Assembly (NCBI RefSeq): GCF_900312995.1
Contig: NZ_ONZI01000003.1
Span: forward strand, 124,001-188,000
Length of the DNA stretch: 64,000 bases
Source: Kushneria phyllosphaerae
Lineage (GTDB): Bacteria; Pseudomonadota; Gammaproteobacteria; Pseudomonadales; Halomonadaceae
Direction: 5' to 3'
Shown here piece by piece: positions 44,832-55,254 of the stretch. A program made the translations under genes and the position numbers. The notes under the pieces are model-generated. The model did no database searches. It had not been told where the DNA came from and worked only from the letters and a program-made list of their open reading frames with translations. Positions within the stretch are counted from its first letter, which is position 1, and each line of letters opens with the position of its first letter.

Positions 44832-45506
44832 ATGGCCATGATCGAGTTTGCGCATGTCGGCAAGCGCTATGGCGGTCGTTTCGAGGCGCTGGCCGATCTT
44901 AACTTCACCGTGCAGCGCGGTGAAATGGTGTTTCTGACCGGTCACTCCGGTGCCGGGAAAAGTTCGGTCCTGCGCCTTCTCATGGCGCTGGAGCGGCCTT
45001 CCCGGGGCCGCATTGTCGTGGCCGGCCATGACATCACCAGCCTTCACGTGTCACAGATTCCGTTTTATCGGCGCCAGATCGGCGTGGTCTATCAAAACCA
45101 CCGGCTGCTCTTTGATCGCAGCGTGTTCGATAACGTGGCCCTGCCGCTGATCATCCAGGGCGCCACGCCTCAGGATGCCCGGCGCCGGGTACATGCGGCA
45201 CTGGACAAGATCGGTCTTTTGCATCGTGAAAAGGCGCTGCCCATCGAGCTTTCCGGCGGTGAGCAGCAGCGTGTCGGCATTGCCCGGGCCGTCGTGAACA
45301 AACCGGCCATGCTGCTGGCAGACGAGCCGACCGGTAATCTGGACCCGCAGCTGTCGGCCGATATCATGCGGCTTTTCGAGGACTTCAATCGCATCGGCAC
45401 AACCGTCCTGCTGGCCAGTCACGATCTGGCGCTGATCGCCCGGCTCAGGCACCGGGTGCTCAAGCTGCGCGATGGCCGATTGATCGGTGATGAGGAGGCG
45501 GCATGA
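44832..45506 (+). CDS. ftsE: Cell division ATP-binding protein FtsE
   Basis: 224 residues, one ABC ATPase domain: GHSGAGKSS, signature LSGGEQQR, Walker [14 protein letters not shown]. Together with FtsX it controls peptidoglycan hydrolysis at the septum by activating amidase activators (EnvC). The start lies six bases after ftsY. Confidence 0.97.
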   Translation: MAMIEFAHVGKRYGGRFEALADLNFTVQRGEMVFLTGHSGAGKSSVLRLLMALERPSRGRIVVAGHDITSLHVSQIPFYRRQIGVVYQNHRLLFDRSVFDNVALPLIIQGATPQDARRRVHAALDKIGLLHREKALPIELSGGEQQRVGIARAVVNKPAMLLADEPTGNLDPQLSADIMRLFEDFNRIGTTVLLASHDLALIARLRHRVLKLRDGRLIGDEEAA

Positions 45507-46525
45507 GCCAGAAACCACGTCGCCGCCCGGCCAGTAACGAGACGCGTCGCCCGGCACCCGACACCGATAAGTCGCGTCGGGGCGCACGTTCCCACCAGAT
45601 CACCTTTGAAAGCCGCTCACGCGCCTGGCGTCGCCATCACGGACAGATGGCCGTGGACAGCCTTCAACGTCTGCGCCGTCGGCCGCTGTCTAGTCTCATG
45701 ACCATGATGGCGATTGCCATCGCGATGGTATTGCCGGCAAGTCTCTGGCTGGCGCTGGGCAGTGCTCAGCTTCTGGACAGCAATCTGGATGACAGCGCCC
45801 GCATGACGCTCTACCTGAACCCGGCACTGTCGGAGTCGCAGGCCATGGACATTACCGATCAGGTGCGTGGGGAGCGCGATATCGCCTCGACCGAGCTGAT
45901 CACGGCCGCCGCCGGCCTTGAAAGTTTTCAGCAGCGCTTGGGAATGAATGATGCCCTGGCCATGATGGATAATAATCCGTTGCCGGCGACCATTCTGGTA
46001 CAGCCGCGCTCGCGCGACCCGAAGGCGGCGCAGGCGCTGGCCGAACGCCTTGGCAAAATCGATGGCGTGACGGATGCGCGTCTGGACATGGCCTGGCTTG
46101 AGCGACTGCGTCAGCTCAGTGAGCTGGGGCGTCGTGTCGTACTGGCCTTTGGCGTGCTGTTCGCCCTCGGCGTGCTGCTGGTGGTCGGCAATACCATACG
46201 ACTGGCGGTCGAAAGCCGGCGTCAGGAGATTGAGGTGGTCACCCTGATTGGTGCCACGCATGCCTTTGTGCGACGCCCTTTTCTGTATGTCGGGGTCTGG
46301 TACGGACTGGGGGGCGGCATTCTGGCGCTGATTCTGCTGACGCTGGGGAGAGGGTGGTTATCGGCCCCCATCGATATGCTGGCCTCCGGGTTCGGCAGTC
46401 ATTTCACTCTGCCGGGCATCGGGTTTGGCGGATCGGTTTTGTTGCTGATCTGTAGTACCATGCTGGGACTTGTAGGCGCATGGATTGCCGTCAGTCGCCA
46501 TCTGGCAGACATCAGCCCGCGTTGA
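45503..46525 (+). CDS. ftsX: Cell division membrane protein FtsX
   Basis: 340 residues. Cytoplasmic N-terminus rich in Arg, one helix, a large periplasmic loop (about 90-200) and three C-terminal helices of the FtsX/MacB type with LFALGVLLVVGNTIRLAVESRRQEIEVVTLIGAT. ATG overlaps the ftsE stop by four bases. Acts with FtsE; the periplasmic loop recruits the amidase activator. Confidence 0.95.
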   Translation: MSQKPRRRPASNETRRPAPDTDKSRRGARSHQITFESRSRAWRRHHGQMAVDSLQRLRRRPLSSLMTMMAIAIAMVLPASLWLALGSAQLLDSNLDDSARMTLYLNPALSESQAMDITDQVRGERDIASTELITAAAGLESFQQRLGMNDALAMMDNNPLPATILVQPRSRDPKAAQALAERLGKIDGVTDARLDMAWLERLRQLSELGRRVVLAFGVLFALGVLLVVGNTIRLAVESRRQEIEVVTLIGATHAFVRRPFLYVGVWYGLGGGILALILLTLGRGWLSAPIDMLASGFGSHFTLPGIGFGGSVLLLICSTMLGLVGAWIAVSRHLADISPR

Positions 46526-46637
46526 GATGATAAGCGCAATTGTTTGAGAAAGCCGTGACGCGGGAAACAAAGCACCTTTACCATGGTCTATAATGGTAGA
46601 TAATTACCAGCCAGGGACCAGGGGAGACCGTTTAAAC

Positions 46638-47510
46638 ATGAGTACCAGTCTTCAGCCTATCGGTCATCTTTCGCCGGGCAATGACCTGAATGGCTATATT
46701 CAGGCAGTCAATCGTATTCCCATACTGACCGTGGATGAGGAAAGAGACCTTGCCACGCGTCTGCATACCGACAGTGACATTGAAGCCGCCCGTCGCCTTG
46801 TCATGTCGCATCTGAGATTCGTGGTGCATATCGCTCGCAGCTATTCCGGCTATGGTCTGCCACAGGCGGACCTGATACAGGAAGGCAATGTGGGCCTGAT
46901 GAAGGCCGTCAAGCGCTTTGACCCGGCTCAGGGCGTACGACTTGTCTCCTTTGCCGTGCACTGGATCAAGGCCGAGATTCACGAATTCGTGCTGCGTAAC
47001 TGGCGCATCGTCAAGGTGGCGACCACCAAGGCTCAGCGCAAGCTGTTTTTCAACCTGCGCAGTGCCAAAAAGCGTCTGTCATGGCTGAACAATGACGAAG
47101 TGGCTGCCATTGCGCAGGATCTGGACGTTAAGCCGGAAGCCGTTCGGGAAATGGAAGGGCGCCTGTCGGCCTTCGATGCCGGTTTCGATCCGGCACCCGG
47201 CAGTGAGGATGACGAGCAGAGCTATCAGTCTCCGTCGCAGTATCTGGAAGATGGCCGCTCCGACCCGGCCCTGTCGATTGAAGAGTCCGACTGGCAGGAC
47301 CGTTCTTCGCAACAGCTGCGCGAGGCGCTGGCAAGGCTTGATGATCGCTCGCGCGATATTCTGCAGCGCCGCTGGCTGGCCGAGCAGAAATCCACGCTCC
47401 ATGAGCTGGCCGATACCTATGGTGTCTCCGCCGAACGCATTCGTCAGCTTGAAAAAAATGCCATGAAAAAACTCAAACAGGCGATCGGCGAATCCGCTGA
47501 GGCGGCCTGA
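46638..47510 (+). CDS. rpoH: RNA polymerase heat-shock sigma factor sigma-32
   Basis: 290 residues from the ATG at 46638 (GGGGAG about 10 bases upstream). Region 2 is [68 protein letters not shown] with the RpoH box, and region 4 ends [24 protein letters not shown]. Directs transcription of heat-shock genes. The N-terminal start fits the family (MSTSLQP). A TATAAT lies at 46589-46594, but no matching -35 is seen. Follows ftsX, as usual. Confidence 0.97.
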   Translation: MSTSLQPIGHLSPGNDLNGYIQAVNRIPILTVDEERDLATRLHTDSDIEAARRLVMSHLRFVVHIARSYSGYGLPQADLIQEGNVGLMKAVKRFDPAQGVRLVSFAVHWIKAEIHEFVLRNWRIVKVATTKAQRKLFFNLRSAKKRLSWLNNDEVAAIAQDLDVKPEAVREMEGRLSAFDAGFDPAPGSEDDEQSYQSPSQYLEDGRSDPALSIEESDWQDRSSQQLREALARLDDRSRDILQRRWLAEQKSTLHELADTYGVSAERIRQLEKNAMKKLKQAIGESAEAA

Positions 47511-47560
47511 TCACCGCACTGTTGTTCTAATACTAAAGATTGTTTTTAGCGCAAAAGTTA

Positions 47561-47588
47561 ACCCCGGGCTCCCAAGGCCCGGGGTTTT
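47561..47588 (+). terminator. Intrinsic terminator of rpoH
   Basis: ACCCCGGGC (47561-47569) pairs with GCCCGGGGT (47577-47585), followed by TTTT. Perfect 9-bp stem. Confidence 0.9.
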
Positions 47589-47692
47589 GCTTTACGGTCA
47601 CGTCTCATGAAAAAAAATGATGCTTCATATTCTATATTACTTATTTTGATGATCATCAAGTGATTTTCTGTAGTTGCCTTGAGCGCTGACCG

Positions 47693-49162
47693 ATGTCCAA
47701 CCCTGCATTTTCCCGTAAACCACAAGATACGCCGCCTCCGATCCCCTGGATGCTGGTGACGCTCTATCGTTTGCTGTTTGCCCTGTCTCTGGTCACGATT
47801 TGGCTGCTCTGGTGGCAGGGGTGTATTGATGACAGTACGCTGGCTCTGGGGCTGCTGCTGTGGCTCTGCTGTTTTTTGCAGGCAAAGGGACTGTTGTCAA
47901 AGGGCTATCATCGGTATCGCCTGAAGCAGGACATGTGTGTTGATGTCGAGCAAACGCCCGATGAGTTGCAGGGCGTGGTGTACTGTTACTGTCACGAGCA
48001 GCATCAGTACTGCTATCTCAACCATGCAGCGGCACCGATGCCGGGGCCATGGGAGCAGAGCTGTCAGTTGCCCGGTGGCACCTTTGACGCCATGGTCCAT
48101 CCCGATGATCAAGCGTCGCTGAAAAGTGCCCGACAGCTTGCCCTGCGCCGGGGATATTTCGAGCATACCTATCGTTTGGTTCATGGCGCGTCCGAGCAGC
48201 GGGTGCTGGACCGGGGCGTTATTCTTCGCCGTGACGGAAGAGTCGAGTGTCATGGCCTTTTGGTCGATATCAGTCAGCTGGAGGAGATCAGTGCCGCGTC
48301 GCAGGAAGAAGAGCGGGGCCTGCCGGCCGGGATTGTCAGATCTTTTTCACGCAATGATGACGGCGCCATTGCGCTCTCTACTGGCGAACAAGCGCCGAGT
48401 GTGGCGCCTGCCGCGCTGCGCCAGGCCATCATGGACGGCCAGCTGCGACTGGTTTATCAGCCTCAGGTGGATGGTCGCGACCAGCACATTGTCGGTTTTG
48501 AAGTCCTGCTGAGATGGCATGACCCCGACCAGGGGGATATTCCCCCTTCGACCTTTATCCCCATGGCCGAATCGATGGGCCTCATGCCGGTACTGGGGAA
48601 CTGGATCATCGATCGGGTATGCCGGCAGATCAGTGGCTGGCGGGCACAGGGGTATCAGGTGCCGGTCGTGGCCATCAATGTGTCCGTGTTGCAGCTTGAT
48701 CAAGCCCTGCTGACTCATGTCGCGCAGGTACTGTCCACCTATCAGCTGGAAGGCGCCTGCCTGGAGTTCGAGATCACCGAAAGCCGGATGATGCTGAATT
48801 TTGACGAATGCGTGCACATCATCTCAAAACTGCGCCAGCAGGGCATCGGGATCTCGCTGGACGATTTCGGTACCGGCTACTCATCACTGGACAAGCTGGC
48901 GATGCTGCCGCTGGATCGTCTCAAGCTGGACAAGAGTTTCGTGACAGCGCTCACCGACGCCAGCCACGGATACCACATGATCGAGGCCATCGTGCGGCTG
49001 GCGCACCTATTGCGCCTGACGGTTGTGGCAGAAGGTGTCGAGACGCGCCGTCAGCAGCATCTGCTCAACGAGCTGGGGTGCGAGATCCTGCAGGGCTATC
49101 TGTTTGGTGCCGGGGTCGAGGCCGATAAGGCGATCAAATACCTGAAGGGGCGTCCGGATTAA
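47693..49162 (+). CDS. Membrane EAL-domain cyclic-di-GMP phosphodiesterase with PAS-like sensor
   Basis: 489 residues. Two N-terminal helices (about 18-65), a PAS/PAC-like segment of 100 or so residues (about 95-205, with FDAMVHPDDQASLKSARQL and RVLDRGVILRRDGRVECHGLLVDIS) and a C-terminal EAL domain. The EAL motif is EVLLRW, still with the metal-ligand Glu; NVS, EITES, DDFGTGYSSLD, LKLDKSFV and AEGVE are present, so it is probably active. There is no GGDEF domain. It should hydrolyse c-di-GMP in response to a signal. It overlaps slmA by 29 bases at the 3' end. Confidence 0.92.
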   Translation: MSNPAFSRKPQDTPPPIPWMLVTLYRLLFALSLVTIWLLWWQGCIDDSTLALGLLLWLCCFLQAKGLLSKGYHRYRLKQDMCVDVEQTPDELQGVVYCYCHEQHQYCYLNHAAAPMPGPWEQSCQLPGGTFDAMVHPDDQASLKSARQLALRRGYFEHTYRLVHGASEQRVLDRGVILRRDGRVECHGLLVDISQLEEISAASQEEERGLPAGIVRSFSRNDDGAIALSTGEQAPSVAPAALRQAIMDGQLRLVYQPQVDGRDQHIVGFEVLLRWHDPDQGDIPPSTFIPMAESMGLMPVLGNWIIDRVCRQISGWRAQGYQVPVVAINVSVLQLDQALLTHVAQVLSTYQLEGACLEFEITESRMMLNFDECVHIISKLRQQGIGISLDDFGTGYSSLDKLAMLPLDRLKLDKSFVTALTDASHGYHMIEAIVRLAHLLRLTVVAEGVETRRQQHLLNELGCEILQGYLFGAGVEADKAIKYLKGRPD

Positions 49163-49769
49163 CGGCGGCGGTTTCAGAGGCCAGATGGGCACTCAAAAGG
49201 TGCCACTGCTCCTCCCAGTGGTGCTGTGGGGCACGCCGAAACCCGCTTCTGACGTACTGATTGATGCGCCCCTCGGCAACGGCCATAAGCAGATTTGCCA
49301 GAGCCGATACCCCGATGGCCGGTCGATACCCCTGTTCGATTTCACCGGTCCGAAGGACCTGCTTGAGCTGCGTTTCAAGGCGCTCGAAAAGCTGGGCCAT
49401 GCGGGTCTGCAGACGTTCGTGTTCACCGCTGAGTGCCTCACCGGTCATGAGACGACAAAGCCCCGGGTTCTTGTCGGCAAAAATCAGTAGAAGCGTCACA
49501 ATGCGCTGACAGCGATCACTGACATCGCCGGGCTCGCTGACGATCAGCGTGACGCGCTCGAAAAGTGTCTGCTCGATATATTCGATCAGTGCCTCGTACA
49601 TGCGTGTCTTGCTGGGAAAGTGACGATAAAGCGCAGCTTCTGAAACGCCTACTTCGCGTGCCAGCGCGGCGGTTGTGATGCGCTGACCGCGACCCTGTTC
49701 CAGCATGCGCGCCAGCGCCTGCAGAATCTGGTCGCGGCGTGAAATTTTTTGTTCCCTGGTCATGGCCAT
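49134..49769 (-). CDS. slmA: Nucleoid occlusion factor SlmA
   Basis: 211 residues, TetR fold. Helix-turn-helix RITTAALAREVGVSEAALYRHFPSKTRMYEALIEYIEQTLF is close to E. coli SlmA, and NPGLCRLMTGEALSGEHERLQTRMAQLFERLETQLKQVLR continues the match. It binds SBS sites in the chromosome and blocks FtsZ there. The start is taken as MAMTREQK at 49769 (49763 is an alternative). Context near argB, dut and coaBC is the standard one. Its 3' end overlaps the EAL gene by 29 bases. Confidence 0.93.
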   Translation of the reverse strand: MAMTREQKISRRDQILQALARMLEQGRGQRITTAALAREVGVSEAALYRHFPSKTRMYEALIEYIEQTLFERVTLIVSEPGDVSDRCQRIVTLLLIFADKNPGLCRLMTGEALSGEHERLQTRMAQLFERLETQLKQVLRTGEIEQGYRPAIGVSALANLLMAVAEGRINQYVRSGFRRAPQHHWEEQWHLLSAHLASETAAVNPDAPSGI

Positions 49770-49848
49770 CTTTTTTATCTGCCGGCAAGGGTGCCCGGGA
49801 CGGCCTCTGGCACCCGTGAATGAAATCACCCCCGTGTTGCGCGTGGCA

Positions 49849-50808
<960 letters not shown>

Positions 50809-50917
50809 TCAGCGCTTCATGCATCATGAAGGCTGTCTCGATGATTCTGTGCCGATGATTCTGTGTCGATAATGCCGGGCCGGCGATGTATTCACGAGCC
50901 CGGACTCAACCGTCTCT

Positions 50918-52300
50918 CTAGAAGGTCGGCGTAATGTCGGGGGCCACGGCCAGCAGCGCCTGACGAAAACGGTCCTGAATACGCTCGAGTGCCTCCACGG
51001 ACTTGCCTTCAAAGCGAAACACCAGCATGGGCGTGGTGTTGGAGGCACGACACAGCCCCCAGCTGTCCGGATAGTCCACGCGAATGCCATCAAGCGTGGT
51101 TCGGGTCGCCTGCTCGCCGAAGTCGGTGTCCCGGATAAAGCGCTCGACAATACCGAACTTGTTGTCGTCGGTGACGGGCACGTTGATTTCGGCGGTGCTG
51201 GCATCCTGAGGGAATTGACTGAAGTACCGGTCGGCATCGTCGGGCTGGCGCGACAGAATCTCCAGCAGCCGGGCAGCCGCGTAGATACCGTCGTCAAAAC
51301 CGTACCAGCGCTCCTGAAAGAAGATATGACCGCTCATCTCGCCGGCCAGTGCCGCACCGGTTTCCTTCATGCGCGCCTTGATCAGGGAGTGGCCGGTGTA
51401 CCACATCTCGGGCGTGCCGCCGGCGTTTTCGATGATCGGGATCAGGTTGCCGGTACTCTTGATGTCGAAAATGATGCGCGCACCAGGCTCGCGCTCGAGA
51501 AGGTCGCCGGCAAAGGCCATCAAGAGCCGATCAGGGTAGATAATCTCACCCAAGGGGGTGACCACACCGACCCGGTCGCCATCGCCGTCGAAGGCCAGTC
51601 CGATGTCAGCACCGGTTTCTCTGACCTTCGCAATCAGATCCTTGAGGTTTTCAAACTTGCCGGGATCCGGATGGTGGTTGGGAAATCGCCCATCGATCTC
51701 TTCAAAAAGCGGCGTGACCCTGGCACCCAGGCGGCGGATCAGCTCCGGCCCCAGCTCGCCGGTCACGCCATTGCCGCAGTCGACCACGGCGTGCAGCGGC
51801 CGCTCAAGCGTCATGTCGTCCGCAATGCGTGCCAGATAGCGCTCGCGAATATCATGTTCTCGGCAGCTGCCCTCGCCGGTGCTGAGATCATGCTGCTCGA
51901 TGCGCCGATACAGACCGGTGATGTCATCACGCGACAGGGCATGGCCGCCCAGCACAATCTTGAAGCCGTTGTAGTTCGAGGGGTTGTGACTGCCGGTGAC
52001 CGCCACGCCGGACGTGATGCCCTCCAGCACGTGGGTGGCAAAATAGAGCACGGGCGTGGGCACCATACCGATATCGACCACGTCACAGCCGGCGGCACGG
52101 AGGCCCTCAATCAGTGCTGTTGCCAGCATCGGGCCTGAAAGCCTGCCATCGCGACCAACGGCCACACCCTTCTCGCCGCGGGCGAGCGCTTCACTGCCAA
52201 TGGCCTGGCCGATCAGCCGGGCGGTCTCTGCGGTGAGTTGTTCATCGGCCACGCCACGAATGTCGTAGGCACGAAAGATGGTGGCACTTACCTGTGTCAT
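50918..52300 (-). CDS. algC: Phosphomannomutase/phosphoglucomutase AlgC
   Basis: 460 residues. The phosphoserine loop is GVAVTGSHNPSNYNGFK; Mg2+-binding DGDGDRVGVV; GEMSGHIFFQERW sugar-binding loop. It isomerises hexose 6-phosphate to 1-phosphate and supplies GDP-mannose, alginate or LPS precursors. Located between argB and dut, as in Pseudomonas. Confidence 0.95.
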   Translation of the reverse strand: MTQVSATIFRAYDIRGVADEQLTAETARLIGQAIGSEALARGEKGVAVGRDGRLSGPMLATALIEGLRAAGCDVVDIGMVPTPVLYFATHVLEGITSGVAVTGSHNPSNYNGFKIVLGGHALSRDDITGLYRRIEQHDLSTGEGSCREHDIRERYLARIADDMTLERPLHAVVDCGNGVTGELGPELIRRLGARVTPLFEEIDGRFPNHHPDPGKFENLKDLIAKVRETGADIGLAFDGDGDRVGVVTPLGEIIYPDRLLMAFAGDLLEREPGARIIFDIKSTGNLIPIIENAGGTPEMWYTGHSLIKARMKETGAALAGEMSGHIFFQERWYGFDDGIYAAARLLEILSRQPDDADRYFSQFPQDASTAEINVPVTDDNKFGIVERFIRDTDFGEQATRTTLDGIRVDYPDSWGLCRASNTTPMLVFRFEGKSVEALERIQDRFRQALLAVAPDITPTF

Positions 52301-52327
52301 GGAAGGTTCCTGTGGTGTACGCCCGCG

Positions 52328-52813
52328 TCAGTGTCGTCCCGAGTGGCCGAAGCCACCGGCGCCACGGATATTGTCGTGATCATCATCACTGGTGAAATCG
52401 TCCACGACCTCCAGCTCGGCCTGAATGACCGGCACCAGCACGTATTGGGCAATGCGCTCGAACGGCTCGAGCGTGACGTGCTCCTGACCGCGATTCCAGA
52501 CCGAAATCATGAGTTCGCCCTGATAGTCGGCATCGATCAGACCGACCAGATTGCCCAGTACGATGCCGCGCTTGTGACCCAGGCCCGAGCGCGGCAGGAT
52601 CATGCCCGCCCAGGCCGGATTGGCAATGTGAACGGCCAGACCCGTGCGGACCAGTTCGCAGTCACCGGGGGCCAGCGTCAGTGGGGCGTCCAGCAGGGCG
52701 CGTAGATCCATGCCGGCGCTGCCGCGCGTGGCGTAATGGGGCAGAGGGTATTCACGTACCCGATCATCAAGAATTCTGACCTGCAGGCGCGGCCGGTCGG
52801 AAGAAGCAGTCAT
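52328..52813 (-). CDS. dut: dUTPase
   Basis: 161 residues. Trimeric dUTPase motifs: [10 protein letters not shown] (I), [10 protein letters not shown] (II), [11 protein letters not shown] (III), [12 protein letters not shown] (IV) and [11 protein letters not shown] (V). Hydrolyses dUTP to dUMP. The start overlaps the coaBC stop by four bases. Confidence 0.97.
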   Translation of the reverse strand: MTASSDRPRLQVRILDDRVREYPLPHYATRGSAGMDLRALLDAPLTLAPGDCELVRTGLAVHIANPAWAGMILPRSGLGHKRGIVLGNLVGLIDADYQGELMISVWNRGQEHVTLEPFERIAQYVLVPVIQAELEVVDDFTSDDDHDNIRGAGGFGHSGRH

Positions 52814-54171
52814 GAGCAGACAGGGCTCCGCATTGGTTGGTGCCCATGATAAAGGGGCAGCATGTAAACAAGGATGGCGCTCGCCAGATCCTGCTTGGCG
52901 CGCGGTGACAGCGTATGTGACGTGACCGGAACCTCCGGCTGGTCAGGTTCGAGATGATACAGCACGGCGGCATTGTCATCGGCACCAAATCCCAGCCCCG
53001 GTGCGGCCACGTCATTGGCCACGATCAGATCCAGGCGCTTGCGCACGAGCTTGTCATGGGCATGGCGCGCGAGCTCCCGGGTTTCGGCAGCAAAACCGAC
53101 GGTAAAGGGCGGGCATTCCCGGTCGGTGACGCTGGCGATGATATCGGGGTTTTCGATCAGGTTCAGCGTCAGCGCGGCGCTGCCGGGCACTTTCTTGAGC
53201 TTGTGCTCGGCAATGTCGGCCAGCCGGTAATCGGCGACTGCCGCACAGCCAATGAAAATATCGCAGTCGGGCAACGCTGCGTTCACGGCCTCCAGCATCT
53301 CGACGGCGCAGATGACATTGATGCGGGTAATGCCTTCGGGCGTGGCCAGCGTTACCGGCCCGGCAATCAGGGTGACGCGGGCACCCATGTCACGAGCAGC
53401 ACTGGCCAGTGCAAAGCCCATCTTTCCCGAGCTGTGATTGGAGAGATAGCGCACCGGGTCGATCGCCTCACGGGTGGGGCCGGCCGTGATCACGACATGG
53501 TGTCCGGCCAGCGCCCCGGCATGCGTCTCGCCACCGGCTGGCATAAAGGCATCCGGTGTCGGGGCGTGATTGTCATGCTCGGGCGTGGCGTCCAGAGGCA
53601 GTGCACCGGGGGCCGGGAAATGCCCGGACAGGGCAGCTTCGAGTGCCTTGATAATGTCTTCCGGCTCCAGCATGCGACCGCCACCGACATCGCCGCAGGC
53701 CTGCTCGCCGGCATCGGGGCCAAGCTGCTGCCAGCCCATCTCCACGAGTGTGGCGGCATTGTGCTGGCTGGCAGGGTGCGACCACATGGCCTGATTCATG
53801 GCAGGTGCCAGCAGACAGCGTGCCCGGGTGGCCAGACACACGGTGGTCAGCAGATCATCGGCCATGCCGGCGGCCAGTCGGGCCATCAGATCGGCCGTGG
53901 CGGGCGCAATCAGAACGATATCGGCCCATTTGGCCAGTTCGATATGACCCATGCCTGCTTCGGCCCGAGGGTCGAGCAATGAAGTGCGCACCTCTTCGCC
54001 GGTCAGGGCCTGCAACGTCAGTGGCGTAATAAAGGCCTGGGCGCCCTCGGTCATCACCACACGGACCTCCGCGCCGGCCTTTTTCAAAAGCCGCGCCAGC
54101 ACCGCGCTTTTGTAGGCCGCAATGCCGGCGCTGATGCCTAAAACGATGCGTTGACCAGCCAGTCGTGACAT
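52810..54171 (-). CDS. coaBC: Bifunctional phosphopantothenoylcysteine decarboxylase/synthetase CoaBC
   Basis: 453 residues. N-terminal flavodoxin-like CoaC (about 1-185) with [11 protein letters not shown] and [18 protein letters not shown]-terminal CoaB (about 225-430) with [29 protein letters not shown]. Between them is a variable linker of about 40 residues. Makes 4'-phosphopantetheine for coenzyme A. Start at 54171 (MSRLAGQR), GGAG six bases upstream. The longer frame from 54189 is less good. Confidence 0.96.
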   Translation of the reverse strand: MSRLAGQRIVLGISAGIAAYKSAVLARLLKKAGAEVRVVMTEGAQAFITPLTLQALTGEEVRTSLLDPRAEAGMGHIELAKWADIVLIAPATADLMARLAAGMADDLLTTVCLATRARCLLAPAMNQAMWSHPASQHNAATLVEMGWQQLGPDAGEQACGDVGGGRMLEPEDIIKALEAALSGHFPAPGALPLDATPEHDNHAPTPDAFMPAGGETHAGALAGHHVVITAGPTREAIDPVRYLSNHSSGKMGFALASAARDMGARVTLIAGPVTLATPEGITRINVICAVEMLEAVNAALPDCDIFIGCAAVADYRLADIAEHKLKKVPGSAALTLNLIENPDIIASVTDRECPPFTVGFAAETRELARHAHDKLVRKRLDLIVANDVAAPGLGFGADDNAAVLYHLEPDQPEVPVTSHTLSPRAKQDLASAILVYMLPLYHGHQPMRSPVCS

Positions 54172-54296
54172 GCAGGGCTCCATGGGCATAACGGTAATCG
54201 ATGGGATGCTACCTTACCACTGCGTGCCTGACGTGCGTAGCCTCTGTCAGGCCGGCTGGAAACAACCATAACGACATGCCCGAAAAGGACACTGCC

Positions 54297-55178
54297 ATGC
54301 ATTTGAACACCCTACGCGTGCTGTCTTCCCGGTATCGCCATCGTCTGGCGTCGACGCTCTCGGCACTGGCCATTGGTGTTGCTCTGAGCGGCTGCGCCAG
54401 CCAAAACCCGCCGACATCTTCGACCTACAGCAATGCTGATCTCAATGAGCAGCTGGTCATGGCCACGGCCTGGATGCAAAGCGCCGGCGAATACCAGGCG
54501 CTCTCCTTTCAGGCGTTCAACGTGGCCCGCTTTCGCCTGGATCAGGCGATCGATGCACGCGCGGCGGGAGATCGCCCGCTGGCGGTCATCGTGGACTGTG
54601 ATGAAGCCGTCATTGATAACACGCCTTTTCAGGCCTGGCTGATCGGGCGCGATGAGCAGTACTCCAGCGCGAACTGGAGTGCCTGGGTGGAAGATGCACA
54701 GGCGCGCGCGCTGCCCGGGGCAAAGGCATTTCTGGATTACGCGCACTCGCGTGGTGTTGAGGTGTTCTATGTGACCAACCGCAAGGAAAGCGGTCTGGCG
54801 GCCACCATGAAAAATTTGAAACAGCTGGATTTCCCATGGGTCGATGAGCAGCACATGATGCTGCGCACCGATGCCAGCGACAAGCAGCCGCGCCGCGAGG
54901 CGGTCATGGCCACCCACGACGTGGCGCTGCTGGTGGGTGACAATCTGGCCGATTTCGATAGCCGCTACGACGCTGATGACGTGGCCACGCGCAGCGCGCA
55001 GGTCATTCAGGATCGGGCGCAGTTTGGCGAGCGTTATATCGTGCTGCCCAACCCGACCTATGGTGGCTGGGAGGCGGCGCTTTACGAGGGTGACTTCTCG
55101 CTGTCCCCGCAGGAAAAGGATCAACGGCGGCGGGCAGCCCTGCGGGCCTGGTCAGGGCCAGAGCAGACCGCGCCGTAA
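54297..55178 (+). CDS. e(P4)-family acid phosphatase / 5'-nucleotidase lipoprotein
   Basis: 293 residues. Signal peptide with lipobox LSGC, then an HAD class C phosphatase core: VIVDCDEAVIDNTPF (motif I, two Asp), VEFYVTNRKESG-type motif (VEVFYVTNRKE) and VGDNLADFD. Homologues (Haemophilus e(P4)) are outer-membrane enzymes that dephosphorylate NMN and nucleotides. The ATG at 54297 has AAGGA eight bases upstream; upstream in-frame ATGs (54201, 54276) are less likely. Divergent from coaBC. Confidence 0.9.
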   Translation: MHLNTLRVLSSRYRHRLASTLSALAIGVALSGCASQNPPTSSTYSNADLNEQLVMATAWMQSAGEYQALSFQAFNVARFRLDQAIDARAAGDRPLAVIVDCDEAVIDNTPFQAWLIGRDEQYSSANWSAWVEDAQARALPGAKAFLDYAHSRGVEVFYVTNRKESGLAATMKNLKQLDFPWVDEQHMMLRTDASDKQPRREAVMATHDVALLVGDNLADFDSRYDADDVATRSAQVIQDRAQFGERYIVLPNPTYGGWEAALYEGDFSLSPQEKDQRRRAALRAWSGPEQTAP

Positions 55179-55195
55179 ATCGGGGTTGTCACGCT

Positions 55196-55228
55196 GGCAG
55201 CAGGAGCGCAACACGTTCTCCTGCTGCC
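55196..55228. terminator. Bidirectional terminator-like hairpin between convergent genes
   Basis: GGCAGCAGGAG (55196-55206) pairs perfectly with CTCCTGCTGCC (55218-55228). It sits between the stop of the phosphatase and that of the SMP-30 gene. No T-run. Confidence 0.55.
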
Positions 55229-55254
55229 GGTCAGGCCAGATACTGTCTCCGGGG

